Origin: Streptomyces violascens
Lineage (GTDB): Bacteria; Actinomycetota; Actinomycetes; Streptomycetales; Streptomycetaceae
Length of the DNA: 64,000 nucleotides
Reading direction: 5' to 3'
Assembly: GCF_014649955.1 (NCBI RefSeq)
Contig: NZ_BMUA01000014.1
Coordinates: 147,655 to 211,654, forward strand
The position numbers were made by a program, and so were the translations under genes. A model generated the notes under the pieces. The model was given only the letters and a program-made list of their open reading frames with translations, had not been told where the DNA came from and made no database searches. Positions 27,052 to 36,668 of the stretch are shown piece by piece (positions within the stretch are counted from its first letter, which is position 1; the number at the start of each line of letters is the position of its first letter).

Positions 27052-29268
27052 ATGTCCATTTCCAGCACTGATCACTCCGTCCTGCCCGAGAACGAGAACA
27101 ACGACTCCATCGCGACCCGTGAGAACGACGTCGTCGAGGCCGTAGCGGCCACCGACGTCATCGAGGTCGTGGAGATCGTCGAGTCCGAGGCGGACGAGAA
27201 CACCGAGCCCACCGTCACCTTCGCGGACCTCGGTCTGCCCGAGGGCGTCGTGCGCAAGCTCGCCCAGAACGGGGTGACCACCCCCTTCCCGATCCAGGCC
27301 GCGACCATCCCGGACGCCCTGGCCGGCAAGGACATCCTCGGCCGTGGCCGTACCGGCTCCGGCAAGACCCTCTCCTTCGGTCTGCCCACCCTGGCCGCGC
27401 TGGCCGGCGGGCACACCGAGAAGAAGAAGCCCCGCGCGATCATCCTCACGCCGACGCGTGAGCTCGCGATGCAGGTCGCGGACGCCCTCCAGCCGTACGG
27501 CGACGTGCTCGGCCTGAAGATGAAGGTCGTCTGCGGCGGTACGTCGATGAGCAACCAGATCTACGCCCTGGAGCGCGGCGTCGACGTCCTCGTCGCCACC
27601 CCGGGCCGTCTGCGCGACCTCATCAACCGCGGCGCCTGCTCGCTCGCCAACGTCCAGGTCGCCGTCCTCGACGAGGCCGACCAGATGTCCGACCTGGGCT
27701 TCCTGCCCGAGGTCACCGAGCTGCTCGACCAGATCCCCGGCGGCGGCCAGCGCATGCTCTTCTCCGCCACCATGGAGAACGAGATCTCCACCCTGGTCAA
27801 GCGCTACCTGACGAACCCCGTCACGCACGAGGTCGACAGCGCGCAGGGCAACGTCTCGACGATGACCCACCACGTCCTGGTCGTGAAGCCGAAGGACAAG
27901 GCGCCGGTCACGGCCGCCATCGCCGCCCGCAAGGGCCGCACGATCATCTTCGTCCGCACCCAGCTGGGCGCGGACCGCATCGCCGAGCAGCTCTGCGAGT
28001 CGGGCGTGAAGGCCGACGCGCTGCACGGCGGCATGACCCAGGGCGCCCGCACCCGCGTCCTGGAGGACTTCAAGAAGGGCTACGTCAACGCGCTCGTCGC
28101 GACCGACGTCGCCGCGCGTGGCATCCACGTCGACGGCATCGACCTGGTCCTCAACGTGGACCCGGCCGGTGACCACAAGGACTACCTGCACCGCTCGGGC
28201 CGTACCGCCCGCGCCGGCAAGTCCGGTGTCGTCGTCTCCCTGTCGCTGCCGCACCAGCGCCGCCAGATCTTCCGGCTGATGGAGGACGCGGGCGTCGACG
28301 CCTCGCGCCACATCATCCAGAGCGCCGGCGCGTTCGACCCGGAGGTCGCCGAGATCACCGGCGCCCGTTCGCTGACCGAGGTCCAGGCCGACTCCGCGAA
28401 CAACGCGGCCAAGCAGGCCGAGCGCGAGGTCGCCGACCTCACCAAGCAGTTGGAGCGGCTGACGCGCCGGGCCGGTGAGCTCCGCGAGGAGGCCGACCGC
28501 CTGGTCGCCCGTGCCGCCCGCGAGCGCGGCGAGGACCCGGAGGCCGCGGTCGCCGAGGTCGCGGCCGAAGCCGAGGCCGAGGTCGCGGCTGCTGCCGCCG
28601 CCGCTGCCGTGCCGGTCCAGCAGGAGTCCCGCGAGGACCGCGGTGGCTTCCAGCGCCGTGACGACCGGGGCAACTTCGACCGCCGTGACAACCGTGGCGG
28701 CGACCGCGGCGGCGACCGTGGCGGCTTCCGCCGTGACGACCGCCCCTCGGGTGGTTTCCAGCGCCGTGACGACCGTCCCTCCGGCGGCTTCCGTCGCGAC
28801 GACCGTCCCTCGGGTGGTTTCCGTCGCGATGACCGCCCGTCGGGTGGCTTCAACCGTGACGACCGCGGTGGTGACCGTGGCGGCTTCCGCCGTGACGACC
28901 GTCCCTCGGGTGGTTTCCGTCGCGATGACCGCCCGTCGGGTGGCTTCAACCGCGATGACCGCGGTGGTGACCGTGGCGGCTTCCGCCGTGACGACCGTCC
29001 CTCGGGTGGTTTCCGTCGCGATGACCGCCCGTCGGGTGGCTTCAACCGCGATGACCGCGGTGGCGACCGTGGCGGCTTCAACCGCGGCGGCAGCGACCGT
29101 CCGTTCAACCGCGACCGTCGGGACGACCGTCCCTCCGGTGGCGGCTTCCGCTCCGGCGGCCACGACCGCCCGCAGGGCCGCCGTGACGACCACCGCGGTA
29201 CCGGCACCAACACCGGTTCCTTCGGCGGCCGCCGCGACGACAAGCCCCGCTGGAAGCGCAACGGCTGA
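27052..29268 (+). CDS. DEAD-box ATP-dependent RNA helicase
   Basis: This 738-residue cytoplasmic RNA helicase begins with an acidic stretch, then the Q-motif FADLGLPEGVVRKLAQNG. It has Walker A GRTGSGKTLSFGLP, PTRELAMQ, DEAD variant VLDEADQMSD, SAT in LFSATMENE and the motif VI run HRSGRTARAGKSG. After residue about 470 comes a coiled coil and from about 525 a basic Gly/Arg/Asp-rich tail made of GGFRRDDRPS units. Such tails bind RNA without sequence preference and can drive condensation. RhlE/CsdA-like roles in ribosome assembly or cold response are likely. A long untranslated leader (over 150 bases) fits cold-type control. Confidence 0.95.
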   Translation: MSISSTDHSVLPENENNDSIATRENDVVEAVAATDVIEVVEIVESEADENTEPTVTFADLGLPEGVVRKLAQNGVTTPFPIQAATIPDALAGKDILGRGRTGSGKTLSFGLPTLAALAGGHTEKKKPRAIILTPTRELAMQVADALQPYGDVLGLKMKVVCGGTSMSNQIYALERGVDVLVATPGRLRDLINRGACSLANVQVAVLDEADQMSDLGFLPEVTELLDQIPGGGQRMLFSATMENEISTLVKRYLTNPVTHEVDSAQGNVSTMTHHVLVVKPKDKAPVTAAIAARKGRTIIFVRTQLGADRIAEQLCESGVKADALHGGMTQGARTRVLEDFKKGYVNALVATDVAARGIHVDGIDLVLNVDPAGDHKDYLHRSGRTARAGKSGVVVSLSLPHQRRQIFRLMEDAGVDASRHIIQSAGAFDPEVAEITGARSLTEVQADSANNAAKQAEREVADLTKQLERLTRRAGELREEADRLVARAARERGEDPEAAVAEVAAEAEAEVAAAAAAAAVPVQQESREDRGGFQRRDDRGNFDRRDNRGGDRGGDRGGFRRDDRPSGGFQRRDDRPSGGFRRDDRPSGGFRRDDRPSGGFNRDDRGGDRGGFRRDDRPSGGFRRDDRPSGGFNRDDRGGDRGGFRRDDRPSGGFRRDDRPSGGFNRDDRGGDRGGFNRGGSDRPFNRDRRDDRPSGGGFRSGGHDRPQGRRDDHRGTGTNTGSFGGRRDDKPRWKRNG
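28783..29070 (+). repeat. Three 96-base tandem repeats inside the helicase tail
   Basis: Units start at 28783, 28879 and 28975, each coding GGFRRDDRPS twice and then GGFNRDDRGGDR. The second and third are nearly identical at DNA level; a partial fourth begins at 29071. Confidence 0.9.
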
Positions 29269-29289
29269 CGCCTCTGCCTGACGGCCCAT

Positions 29290-29330
29290 CAGGGCCCGTA
29301 CGACACCTTTCCGGTGTGGTGCGGGCCCTG
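29290..29330 (+). terminator. Helicase terminator
   Basis: CAGGGCCCG and CGGGCCCTG stems with an inner CACC/GGTG helix, followed by TTTG, 21 bases after the stop. Confidence 0.75.
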
Positions 29331-29527
29331 TTTGCGTATGGCCTGCCTCCGGCGGAGCAAGGGTGGTTGAACGGGTTCGAATCCGGTTGCCGGTTCCTGT
29401 GAGTCCCCTGTTAGGGTCGTGGTGTTCTGGGGGGTTTGGGAAGCCGGGGGGCTTTTCTCCGCGTACCGACGGTGCCGGACGCACGCAGCGTTCTCCCCTG
29501 CCTCGAAGGGTTCTGGGGAGTACCGAC

Positions 29528-32500
29528 GTGAGACGTCAGACCTTGTTCCGTGTCGCGGTCGCGGCGGCCGCCACGATCGGCCTGACCGCGGCCGTCACGC
29601 CGCTGACCGCCGGAGCGGCCTTCGCCGCCGACACTCCGACCGAGGTGACGATCCCCGCCGAGCAGCGGCCGGACCACAACGCGGCGGTCCTGAACGGCGC
29701 GGGCGAGACCGGATACCTGTCCGGCTGGAAGCAGGACGGCTTCAACTGGACTACGTACGCCGACGGCGTCACCAGGCCGCTCGCGATGCCGAACGGCATG
29801 ACGGTGGCGTACGGCACCGGCTCCGACTGGCTCGCGTTCACCGGTGACGACGGGCGCACCGTGGTCCAGCGGAACATGAAGAACGGCGCGACGCGGAGCC
29901 TGACCGTCCCGCCGGACCAGAACTTCCTCGCCGTCGTCGGCGAGACCGTCATGACCGAGCAGATCGGCATGTCCGGCCATTCCGTGCACCGGCTGTCCTT
30001 TCGCGACGGGATCCGGGACGAGTACGTCGGCGGAGCCCAGTCCGAGGACGTCCTGCCGCTCGACTCCGACCAGGACGGCCTCCTCTTCACCGCCAAGTAC
30101 GGCGACTTCGGCTGGGTGGAGTGGGCGCCCGCCAACGGCTACGGAGGCAGCACCCGCCTCGACGACGTCCCCTACGGCACCGTCCTCAGCGGCTCGCACA
30201 TCGCCCAGTGGCACGACGACGGCCGGATGACCGTCTGGAACAAGGCGGACATCACCAAGACGGCCCAGAAGGGCGACCCCGGCCTCAAGCCGGCCTTCGA
30301 CTTCAAGGTCCCGCGCACCGACGGGGCGCGGGTGCTCGGCACGGTCGGTGACAACGTCGTGCTGGCCCGCCGGATCGCGGCGGACGGCGGCACCACGTAC
30401 TCCTCGCTCAACTACCGCCTCGTAGCAGTGCCGTTCGGCGGCGGTCCGGAGCGGGAGATCTTCGCCAGGTCCACGGCGATGCCGCAGTTCAAGACGGACG
30501 GGACGATGCTGATCGCCCGGGTCGCGGACGGCAGGCAGGCCGTCGTGGCGGTCGGGGCGCCGGGCGCCGACGGCACGTTCGCGGTGACCGAGGTCGCGCC
30601 CGCGCCGCTGGTGCGGACCGCCACCCGGGGAATGTCCCTCGCGCAGGGCCGGCTGAGCACCCTCGACCACGTGCCGGCCGACGACGGACGCCCCGTCCGG
30701 CTGCGCGGAACCGACCTCACGGTCTCCGGCACGCCGAAGGCAGGCGAGCGCGTCGAACGCGGCACGGATGCGAAGACCTTCGCGAAGGACTGCGCCGACG
30801 ACAGCTGCCCCGCGATCAAGCCCACGGGCGACGGACGCCTCGTGTACCGGGCGGACGACGGCCTGCGGGTGCTCGACGAGGGCGCGTCGCTGCCCGGCAG
30901 GACCGTGGCCGACCGGAGCTGGTTCGGCTCGCTGGGCCCGCTCGAGGTCTCGGGGCGGTACACGGCCACGATCGGCAACCTCGCCCTGCGGGTGCTCGAC
31001 CTCGACACCGGCAAGACGGTCTACAGCGGCCACAGCTCCAACGACGCCTACGCCCTGAACGGCTCCACCCTCTGGGCGGAGACCGCGACCGGCTCCGCCG
31101 AAGCCCTCGACGTGCGGACCGGCAAGACCCTCGCCACCGCCAAGGTGAGCGACTGCGACATCACCTCCCTCCAGGCCAACGGCACCAACCTCCTGTGGGA
31201 GTGCGGGAGTTCGGCCTCCGGCGTGTACGACACCGCCGCCAAGCGGAACGTCGCGCTGCCCGCGCACCAGAGCGCCCGGCTCGGCGACGGGTACGTGGCG
31301 TGGCAGCAGGGCGGCGTGCTGAGCGTCACCGATGTGCGGGGCGCCTCGGGCACGCGCGCGCTGGGCACGCCCAAGCCGGGCGAGCCGGGCAAGGGCTGGG
31401 CCGTGGACCGGTTCGGCGGGCCGGTCGCGTACACCGATGCCGAGGAGGCCGTCCACGTCGTCCCGACCGGCATCCCCACCTCCGCCCTGAGCGTGCTCGA
31501 CACGGACACGCCCGCTCGCGCGAACGCCAACTCCGGCCCCTGGGCGCCCCGTTGGTGGCTCAACAAGCCCGCGGCCTCCTGGCAGCTCACGCTCAAGAAC
31601 GGCGCGGGCGCGACCGTCCGCACCCTCACCGGCGGCGAGGCGCGCGGGCTCGTGAAGCCCACCTGGGACGGGAAGGCGGACGGCGGGCAGTACGCCACCA
31701 ACGGCGCCTACGCCTGGACGCTGACCGTGACCCCGGCCGACGGGCAGGGCGCGGCCCTCACCCGGACCGGGACGGTCGGCCTGACCGGCGGCGCCCCCGT
31801 CGCGCGGGACTTCGTCGGCGCGGGCGGCCCCGACGGCCGCGCCGACCTCCTCGCGCTCACCCCGTCCGGCCGCTTCGACCTGCGCACCGGACCCGGCGTC
31901 ACGGGCGAGGCGCAGGCGCAGGGCGAGGGCTGGACCGGGGCGAACGCGCTGACCGCCGCGATCCCGTACCGGGACGTGAACGGCGACCGGTGCAACGACG
32001 TCCTGGTGCGGATGGCGAGCGGCGAGCTGCGCGCGTACACCCCCGCCTGCGGGGCCCCGCTGACGCCGTCGACGGCGTACCAGAGCCTCGGGCGCGGCTG
32101 GAACGCGTACGACACCCTGGTCTCGCCCGGTGACGTGGACGGCGACGGCCGCGCGGACCTGGTGGCCCGCACGTCCGGTGGCGACCTCTACGTCTACTCC
32201 GACAACGGCGCCCTCGGCTTCAAGGAGCCGGTCAAGGCGGGCTGGGGCTGGGGCGGGCTCCTGGTCGTCGGCGCGGGCGACCTGACCGGCGACGGCAAGG
32301 GCGACCTGCTTGCCCGGGATGCCTCCGGTGTCCTGTGGACGTACCCGGGCAACGGCAGGGGCGGCTTCGCCGACCGGATCCGGCTCGGCGCCGGCTGGGG
32401 CGGCTTCGACGCCCTGGTGGGCGCGGGCGACCTCGACGGCGACGGCAGGCCCGATCTGCTGGCCCGCGAGCAGGGCGGCACGCTCTGGCTGTACCCGGGC

Positions 32501-32572
32501 GCGGGCAACGGCGCGTTCGGCGAGCGGAAGCTGCTCGGCGGCGGCTGGAACATGTACAAGTCGCTGTATTAA
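29528..32572 (+). CDS. Large secreted FG-GAP/VCBS repeat protein
   Basis: This 1014-residue exported protein has a signal peptide (RRQTLFRVAVAAAATIGL to AGAAFAADT) and a beta-propeller-like body. A FlgD-type Ig domain lies near residues 680-750 (WQLTLKNGAGATVRTL, PTWDGKADGG). The C-terminus has four FG-GAP/VCBS repeats with Ca-binding loops such as DVDGDGRADL, DLTGDGKGDL and DLDGDGRPDL. Similar proteins are abundant in the Streptomyces secretome; roles in adhesion or carbohydrate binding are guesses. The GTG at 29528 has GGGGAG 7 bases upstream. Repeats end exactly at the stop, so the gene is complete. Confidence 0.88.
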   Translation: MRRQTLFRVAVAAAATIGLTAAVTPLTAGAAFAADTPTEVTIPAEQRPDHNAAVLNGAGETGYLSGWKQDGFNWTTYADGVTRPLAMPNGMTVAYGTGSDWLAFTGDDGRTVVQRNMKNGATRSLTVPPDQNFLAVVGETVMTEQIGMSGHSVHRLSFRDGIRDEYVGGAQSEDVLPLDSDQDGLLFTAKYGDFGWVEWAPANGYGGSTRLDDVPYGTVLSGSHIAQWHDDGRMTVWNKADITKTAQKGDPGLKPAFDFKVPRTDGARVLGTVGDNVVLARRIAADGGTTYSSLNYRLVAVPFGGGPEREIFARSTAMPQFKTDGTMLIARVADGRQAVVAVGAPGADGTFAVTEVAPAPLVRTATRGMSLAQGRLSTLDHVPADDGRPVRLRGTDLTVSGTPKAGERVERGTDAKTFAKDCADDSCPAIKPTGDGRLVYRADDGLRVLDEGASLPGRTVADRSWFGSLGPLEVSGRYTATIGNLALRVLDLDTGKTVYSGHSSNDAYALNGSTLWAETATGSAEALDVRTGKTLATAKVSDCDITSLQANGTNLLWECGSSASGVYDTAAKRNVALPAHQSARLGDGYVAWQQGGVLSVTDVRGASGTRALGTPKPGEPGKGWAVDRFGGPVAYTDAEEAVHVVPTGIPTSALSVLDTDTPARANANSGPWAPRWWLNKPAASWQLTLKNGAGATVRTLTGGEARGLVKPTWDGKADGGQYATNGAYAWTLTVTPADGQGAALTRTGTVGLTGGAPVARDFVGAGGPDGRADLLALTPSGRFDLRTGPGVTGEAQAQGEGWTGANALTAAIPYRDVNGDRCNDVLVRMASGELRAYTPACGAPLTPSTAYQSLGRGWNAYDTLVSPGDVDGDGRADLVARTSGGDLYVYSDNGALGFKEPVKAGWGWGGLLVVGAGDLTGDGKGDLLARDASGVLWTYPGNGRGGFADRIRLGAGWGGFDALVGAGDLDGDGRPDLLAREQGGTLWLYPGAGNGAFGERKLLGGGWNMYKSLY

Positions 32573-32663
32573 CAGACAGGTTGAGCCACCGGCCGTCCGG
32601 ATCCGGTCAATCCACGACCGACTGATGGCATGTCGGGCCCCCGGTGCGGGCATCACCGGGGGC

Positions 32664-34184
32664 ATGACAAGTGACGTCGGCACCACCAGCGAGGGCGCGC
32701 CCGAGGGAGCGCCGGGGTCGGACGAGGAACGCCTGGCGCAGCTGGGCTACAAGCAGGTCCTCGCCCGCCGCATGTCGGCCTTCTCCAACTACGCCGTCTC
32801 GTTCACGATCATCTCGGTGCTCTCCGGCTGCCTGACGATGTACGCGTACGGCATGAAGACCGGCGGCCCGGCCCTCATCACGTGGAGCTGGGTCGCGGTG
32901 GGCCTGATGACGCTGGTCGTGGGCCTGGCGATGGCCGAGATCTGCTCGGCCTACCCGACCTCGGCGGGCCTCTACTTCTGGGCCCACCGTCTGGCCCCGC
33001 CCCGCCAGGCCGCCGCGTGGGCGTGGTTCACGGGCTGGTTCAACGTGCTGGGCCAGATCGCGGTGACGGCCGGCGTCGACTTCGGCGCGGCGTCGTTCCT
33101 CGGGGCGTACCTGAACCTCCAGTTCGGCTTCGAGGTGACCCCGGCCCGCACGATCCTGCTCTTCGCGGCGATCCTGCTGCTGCACGGCCTCCTGAACACG
33201 TTCGGCGTGCGCATCGTCGCCATCCTGAACAGCGTGAGCGTGTGGTGGCACGTCCTTGGCGTGGTGGCGATCGTGACGGCACTGGCGTTCGTCCCCGGCA
33301 AGCACCAGTCCACATCCTTCGTCTTCACCCGCTTCGTGAACGAGACGGGCTTCACGAACAGCGTGTACGTGGTCCTGATCGGCCTGCTGATGGCGCAGTA
33401 CACCTTCACCGGGTACGACGCCTCCGCGCACATGACGGAGGAGACCCACGACGCCTCGACGGCGGGCCCGCGCGGCATCGTCCGTTCGATCTGGACGTCC
33501 TGGATAGCGGGCTTCGTCCTCCTGCTCGGCTTCACGTACGCGATCGGCTCGTACGACACCCAGCTGAACTCGGACACGGGCGCGCCCCCGGCCCAGATCC
33601 TCCTGGACTCGCTGGGAGCGACCGGCGGCAAACTCCTCCTGCTCGTGGTGATCGGCGCCCAGCTCTTCTGCGGAATGGCCTCGGTGACCGCCAACTCCCG
33701 CATGATCTACGCCTTTTCACGGGACGGCGCGCTGCCGTTCTCGCGCCTGTGGCACACGGTGAGCCCGCGTACGCGCACGCCGGTGGCAGCGGTGTGGCTG
33801 GCGGCGGGAGCGGCGCTGGCGCTGGGCCTCCCGTACCTGATCAACGTGACGGCGTACGCGGCCGTGACCTCGATCGCGGTGATCGGCCTGTACATCGCGT
33901 ACGTGATCCCGACCCTGCTGCGCCTGTTCCACGGCGACGCCTTCGCGAGGGGTCCCTGGCACCTGGGCCGCTGGTCGCGCCCGATCGGCATCGCGGCGGT
34001 GGCCTGGGTGGCGGTCATCACAGTCCTGTTCATGCTGCCCCAGGTCTCCCCGGTGACCTGGGAAACCTTCAACTACGCCCCGATGGCGGTCCTGGCGGTC
34101 CTGGGCTTCGCGACGGTGTGGTGGCTGGTCTCGGCCCGTCGGTGGTTCCTGCGGCCGGTGGACGCGGGGGAGTTGCGGGAATGA
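32664..34184 (+). CDS. Amino-acid permease (APC superfamily)
   Basis: This 506-residue transporter has about 12 membrane segments and the APC/ACT-family start LGYKQVLARRMSAFSNYAVS followed by FTIISVLSGCLTMYAYGM. The loop ASAHMTEETHDASTAGPRGI before TM7 is characteristic of GABA/amino-acid permeases of the BAT1/UGA4 type. Substrates are probably amino acids, GABA or choline-like compounds. The ATG at 32664 is preceded by GGGGG at a short distance. It ends before a strong terminator. Confidence 0.9.
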   Translation: MTSDVGTTSEGAPEGAPGSDEERLAQLGYKQVLARRMSAFSNYAVSFTIISVLSGCLTMYAYGMKTGGPALITWSWVAVGLMTLVVGLAMAEICSAYPTSAGLYFWAHRLAPPRQAAAWAWFTGWFNVLGQIAVTAGVDFGAASFLGAYLNLQFGFEVTPARTILLFAAILLLHGLLNTFGVRIVAILNSVSVWWHVLGVVAIVTALAFVPGKHQSTSFVFTRFVNETGFTNSVYVVLIGLLMAQYTFTGYDASAHMTEETHDASTAGPRGIVRSIWTSWIAGFVLLLGFTYAIGSYDTQLNSDTGAPPAQILLDSLGATGGKLLLLVVIGAQLFCGMASVTANSRMIYAFSRDGALPFSRLWHTVSPRTRTPVAAVWLAAGAALALGLPYLINVTAYAAVTSIAVIGLYIAYVIPTLLRLFHGDAFARGPWHLGRWSRPIGIAAVAWVAVITVLFMLPQVSPVTWETFNYAPMAVLAVLGFATVWWLVSARRWFLRPVDAGELRE

Positions 34185-34260
34185 GAGGTACTGGGTGATT
34201 CGACCCGCTGTGTCCCGGCCGGGAGGGGTTTCGCGGGCAGGGTGTTCGACCCGCGACGGG

Positions 34261-34291
34261 CCCGGCAGCCGATACCCGATCGGCTGCCGGG
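34261..34291 (+). terminator. Permease terminator
   Basis: CCCGGCAGCCGAT and its complement form a perfect 13-pair stem with loop ACCCG, 35 bases before tRNA-Lys. Confidence 0.8.
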
Positions 34292-34325
34292 CGCCGTCCG
34301 GCTATGCTCGGGGGTGACTCGCCAA

Positions 34326-34398
34326 GGGCCATTAGCTCAATTGGCAGAGCAGCGGACTTTTAATCCGTTGGTTGTCGGTTCGAGTCCGACATGGCCTA
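34326..34398 (+). tRNA. tRNA-Lys (anticodon TTT)
   Basis: Full cloverleaf of 73 bases: acceptor GGGCCAT/ATGGCCT (one G-U pair), anticodon loop CTTTTAA, T-loop GTTCGAGTC. CC but not CCA follows. A TATGCT at 34303 is a possible -10. Confidence 0.97.
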
Positions 34399-34439
34399 CC
34401 TTCAGCGGGGGAGGGGTTAGCCCCCTCTGACCTGCAGTC

Positions 34440-34473
34440 GAGCGCCCCGACCGGGATTCCGGCCGGGGCGCTC
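34440..34473 (+). terminator. tRNA-Lys terminator
   Basis: GAGCGCCCCG and CGGGGCGCTC with an inner CCGG/CCGG helix give a nearly perfect 15-pair hairpin; a smaller GAGGGG/CCCCTC hairpin precedes it at 34411-34426. Confidence 0.75.
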
Positions 34474-34671
34474 GGCCGTTGTGGGGCTGCCGGTGTCCGG
34501 CTACGGCAGGATCTCCAGCTGGACCGTGCTGTGGGTGTCCTGCGCAGGTCGAGCCGCATCGGGCCACGGCGCCGAGTTCCTCGGCAAGTTCGGTCCCCGG
34601 CGCGAGTGGCCGGTCGTTGGATTCCCGTATGGCAGAGAGCGGGCGGGCGGCGCTGCCTGTCCCGGCCGGGG

Positions 34672-35196
34672 TCAGGCCGAAAACCCCTGCCCCGCGGTCC
34701 GCAACCACTCCTCGAGCGCCGTGAAGTCGGCATCCGTGAGCCCTAGGCGCGGGTCAACGCGGTGGAGCAGGGTCCGGCTGCGAGCGTGCGCGGCCACCCA
34801 CTCCCGGTCGACGGCGGTGATCTCGTCGTCGACCCAGGCGAAGGGCCGCCCGGCCGCGTAGTCGACGACGGCACGGGTCTTCCAGTGCAGCCCGCCCTGC
34901 TCATCGTCGTCGTACGCGTCCGGCAGGCTCAGCACCGGCAGCTGTGGCAGGCCGAGCCGTGGGGCGATGCACTCGTTCGCATCGGCCATCCACGTCGTGG
35001 CCCACACCAGCTCGCAGAAGAGCGCCGCCAGCCGGGGCCCGTACCCCGGATTCAGCCTGGCCAGGAGCGGGTTGGAGACGACCCCCCGCGGTTCGGGTGC
35101 CTGCTCGTACGTCGGATACCCGCCCGGGTGCCCGAACGGGATGAGCGGTCCGTCGACGTCGAGGAAGAGCAGCGGGCGCTGTACAGGTGCGGTCAC
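34672..35196 (-). CDS. HAD-like domain protein
   Basis: This 174-residue protein begins PLLFLDVDGPLIPFG, the DxD motif I of HAD phosphatases. It has a second acidic motif later in RPFAWVDDEITAVD. Motif II/III residues are less clear, so hydrolase activity is uncertain. Many Streptomyces carry this protein as an unnamed HAD family member. The GTG at 35196 gives the normal start. It is divergent from trpD and 121 bases away. Confidence 0.8.
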   Translation of the reverse strand: MTAPVQRPLLFLDVDGPLIPFGHPGGYPTYEQAPEPRGVVSNPLLARLNPGYGPRLAALFCELVWATTWMADANECIAPRLGLPQLPVLSLPDAYDDDEQGGLHWKTRAVVDYAAGRPFAWVDDEITAVDREWVAAHARSRTLLHRVDPRLGLTDADFTALEEWLRTAGQGFSA

Positions 35197-35317
35197 GGCT
35201 GCACGGTAGCGGCGATGGCGGCGATCGGTTCGAGCAGGGCGAGGCAGGGGCCGGGACGGTCGATAGCGTGGGTGGGACCAGCGCGCGGTCCCGCCGTGCC
35301 CGCATCGAGGGGAAACC

Positions 35318-36379
35318 GTGACCGACACCGACCGCTCCTGGCGGCACCTGCTGGCCGTACTGCTGCGTGGCGAGGACCTCCGCGCGGACGATGCCCGCTG
35401 GGCCATGCGGCAGGTCATGGACGATGCCGCCGAGCCGGCCCGGTTCGCCGGGTTCCTGGTGGCGCTGCGTGCCAAGGGCGAGAGTGCCGAGGAGATCCAC
35501 GGGCTGCTCGACGCACTGATGGAACGGGTTGTTCCGCTGGCCGTGGACGGGTCCGGCGTCGTCGACATCGTCGGTACCGGGGGCGACGGGGCGCACACCG
35601 TCAACGTGTCCACCATGGCCGCCGTCGTCGTCGCCGGGGCCGGGGTGCCCGTCGTCAAGCACGGTGGGCGGTCCGTCTCCAGCAAGGCCGGAGCCGCCGA
35701 CGTACTGGAAGCGCTCGGGCTGCCGCTCGACCTCACCCCGGACGCCGTCGCCCGCTGCGTCCACGAGGCCGGCATCGGCTTCACCTTCGCGCCCCGCTTC
35801 CACCACGGGCTGCGCCACGCGGGGCCGGTCCGCAAGAGCCTCGGCGTGCCCACCGTCATCAACTACCTCGCCCCGCTGACCAACCCGGCACGGCCCCGTA
35901 CCGCCGTGGTCGGCTGCTCCAACACGGCGCTGGCCCCCGTCCTCGCGGACGTGCTCGCGGCCCGCGGGGCCAGTGCGCTGGTCGTGCGCGGTGACGACGG
36001 TCTTGACGAGATCACCACCGCCGCTCCCACCCAGGTGTGGGTCGCCGCGGGGAAGTCCGTGCGTCAACTGCGCCTGGACACCGCCGAGTTCGGTCTTTCC
36101 CGCTGTGTGCCCGACGCGCTGCGCGGTGGCGATGCCGCCTACAACGCGCTCGCCGTCCGCCGTGTCATGGACGGCGAGACCGGGCCGGTACGCGATGCCG
36201 TCCTCGCCAACGCCGCGGGGGCGCTCGCCGCGTACCGGGGGCTGGAGGAGCGGAGCCTGGACGATGCCTTCGAGGCCGGGCTGCGCGAGGCCCGGCACTC
36301 GATCGATTCCGGGGCGGCCGCACGCACCCTCACCCGCTGGCTGGACCTCGCCCGTTCCCTGGCCCCGGACCCCCGCTGA
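35318..36379 (+). CDS. trpD: Anthranilate phosphoribosyltransferase TrpD
   Basis: This 353-residue enzyme joins anthranilate to PRPP in tryptophan synthesis. Motifs are the PRPP loop GTGGDGAHTVNVST (about residues 85-98), KHGGRSVSSKAGAADVLE (usual KHGNRS with Gly for Asn) and the anthranilate-side HHGLRHAGPVRKSLG. GAGGGG precedes the GTG. No other trp gene is nearby; Streptomyces often have a second trpD in the trp cluster, so this may be a stand-alone isoform. Confidence 0.94.
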   Translation: MTDTDRSWRHLLAVLLRGEDLRADDARWAMRQVMDDAAEPARFAGFLVALRAKGESAEEIHGLLDALMERVVPLAVDGSGVVDIVGTGGDGAHTVNVSTMAAVVVAGAGVPVVKHGGRSVSSKAGAADVLEALGLPLDLTPDAVARCVHEAGIGFTFAPRFHHGLRHAGPVRKSLGVPTVINYLAPLTNPARPRTAVVGCSNTALAPVLADVLAARGASALVVRGDDGLDEITTAAPTQVWVAAGKSVRQLRLDTAEFGLSRCVPDALRGGDAAYNALAVRRVMDGETGPVRDAVLANAAGALAAYRGLEERSLDDAFEAGLREARHSIDSGAAARTLTRWLDLARSLAPDPR

Positions 36380-36501
36380 CGAGGCCGAACCTCTGTTGCC
36401 TACCGGTGACAGAGTGGAGATTGTTCCGGGTCAGGCTCTGGCAGAAGATGAGCACATCGCAGCAGCCGGGGGGAATGCAAGACCGGCGAAGCGGCGACAC
36501 A

Positions 36502-36537
36502 CCTTCGCACCACCCTTTGCACCACCCTTCGCATCAC
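36502..36537 (+). repeat. Three 12-base tandem repeats
   Basis: CCTTCGCACCAC, CCTTTGCACCAC and CCTTCGCATCAC run head to tail in the leader of the LAXTG protein gene. Confidence 0.85.
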
Positions 36538-36668
36538 CCGAATCGTGCCGTCGCTCCGGCGCCCTGCCGCAGTCGGCCGGTCTTTCGCTGCATCTCTGCA
36601 TCTCTCTGTCTTCTTCGCCGACTGCCGCTGCGCAGAACGCCCTTGTGTCTCCTTGGGGGGAGTCCACC

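Noticed and set aside
28783..29070. Regular repeats taken for a CRISPR array
   Set aside because: The units are in frame, code for GGFRRDDRPS runs and have no unique spacers.
29411..32686. 1091-codon frame antisense to the FG-GAP protein
   Set aside because: No signal peptide or domain, and the plus-strand gene has a ribosome site, signal peptide and repeats.
34502..34660. Minus-strand frame ending QLEILP before the tRNA-Lys terminator
   Set aside because: The ending looks protein-like, but the frame has no ATG or GTG before an upstream stop, so at most it is a gene remnant.
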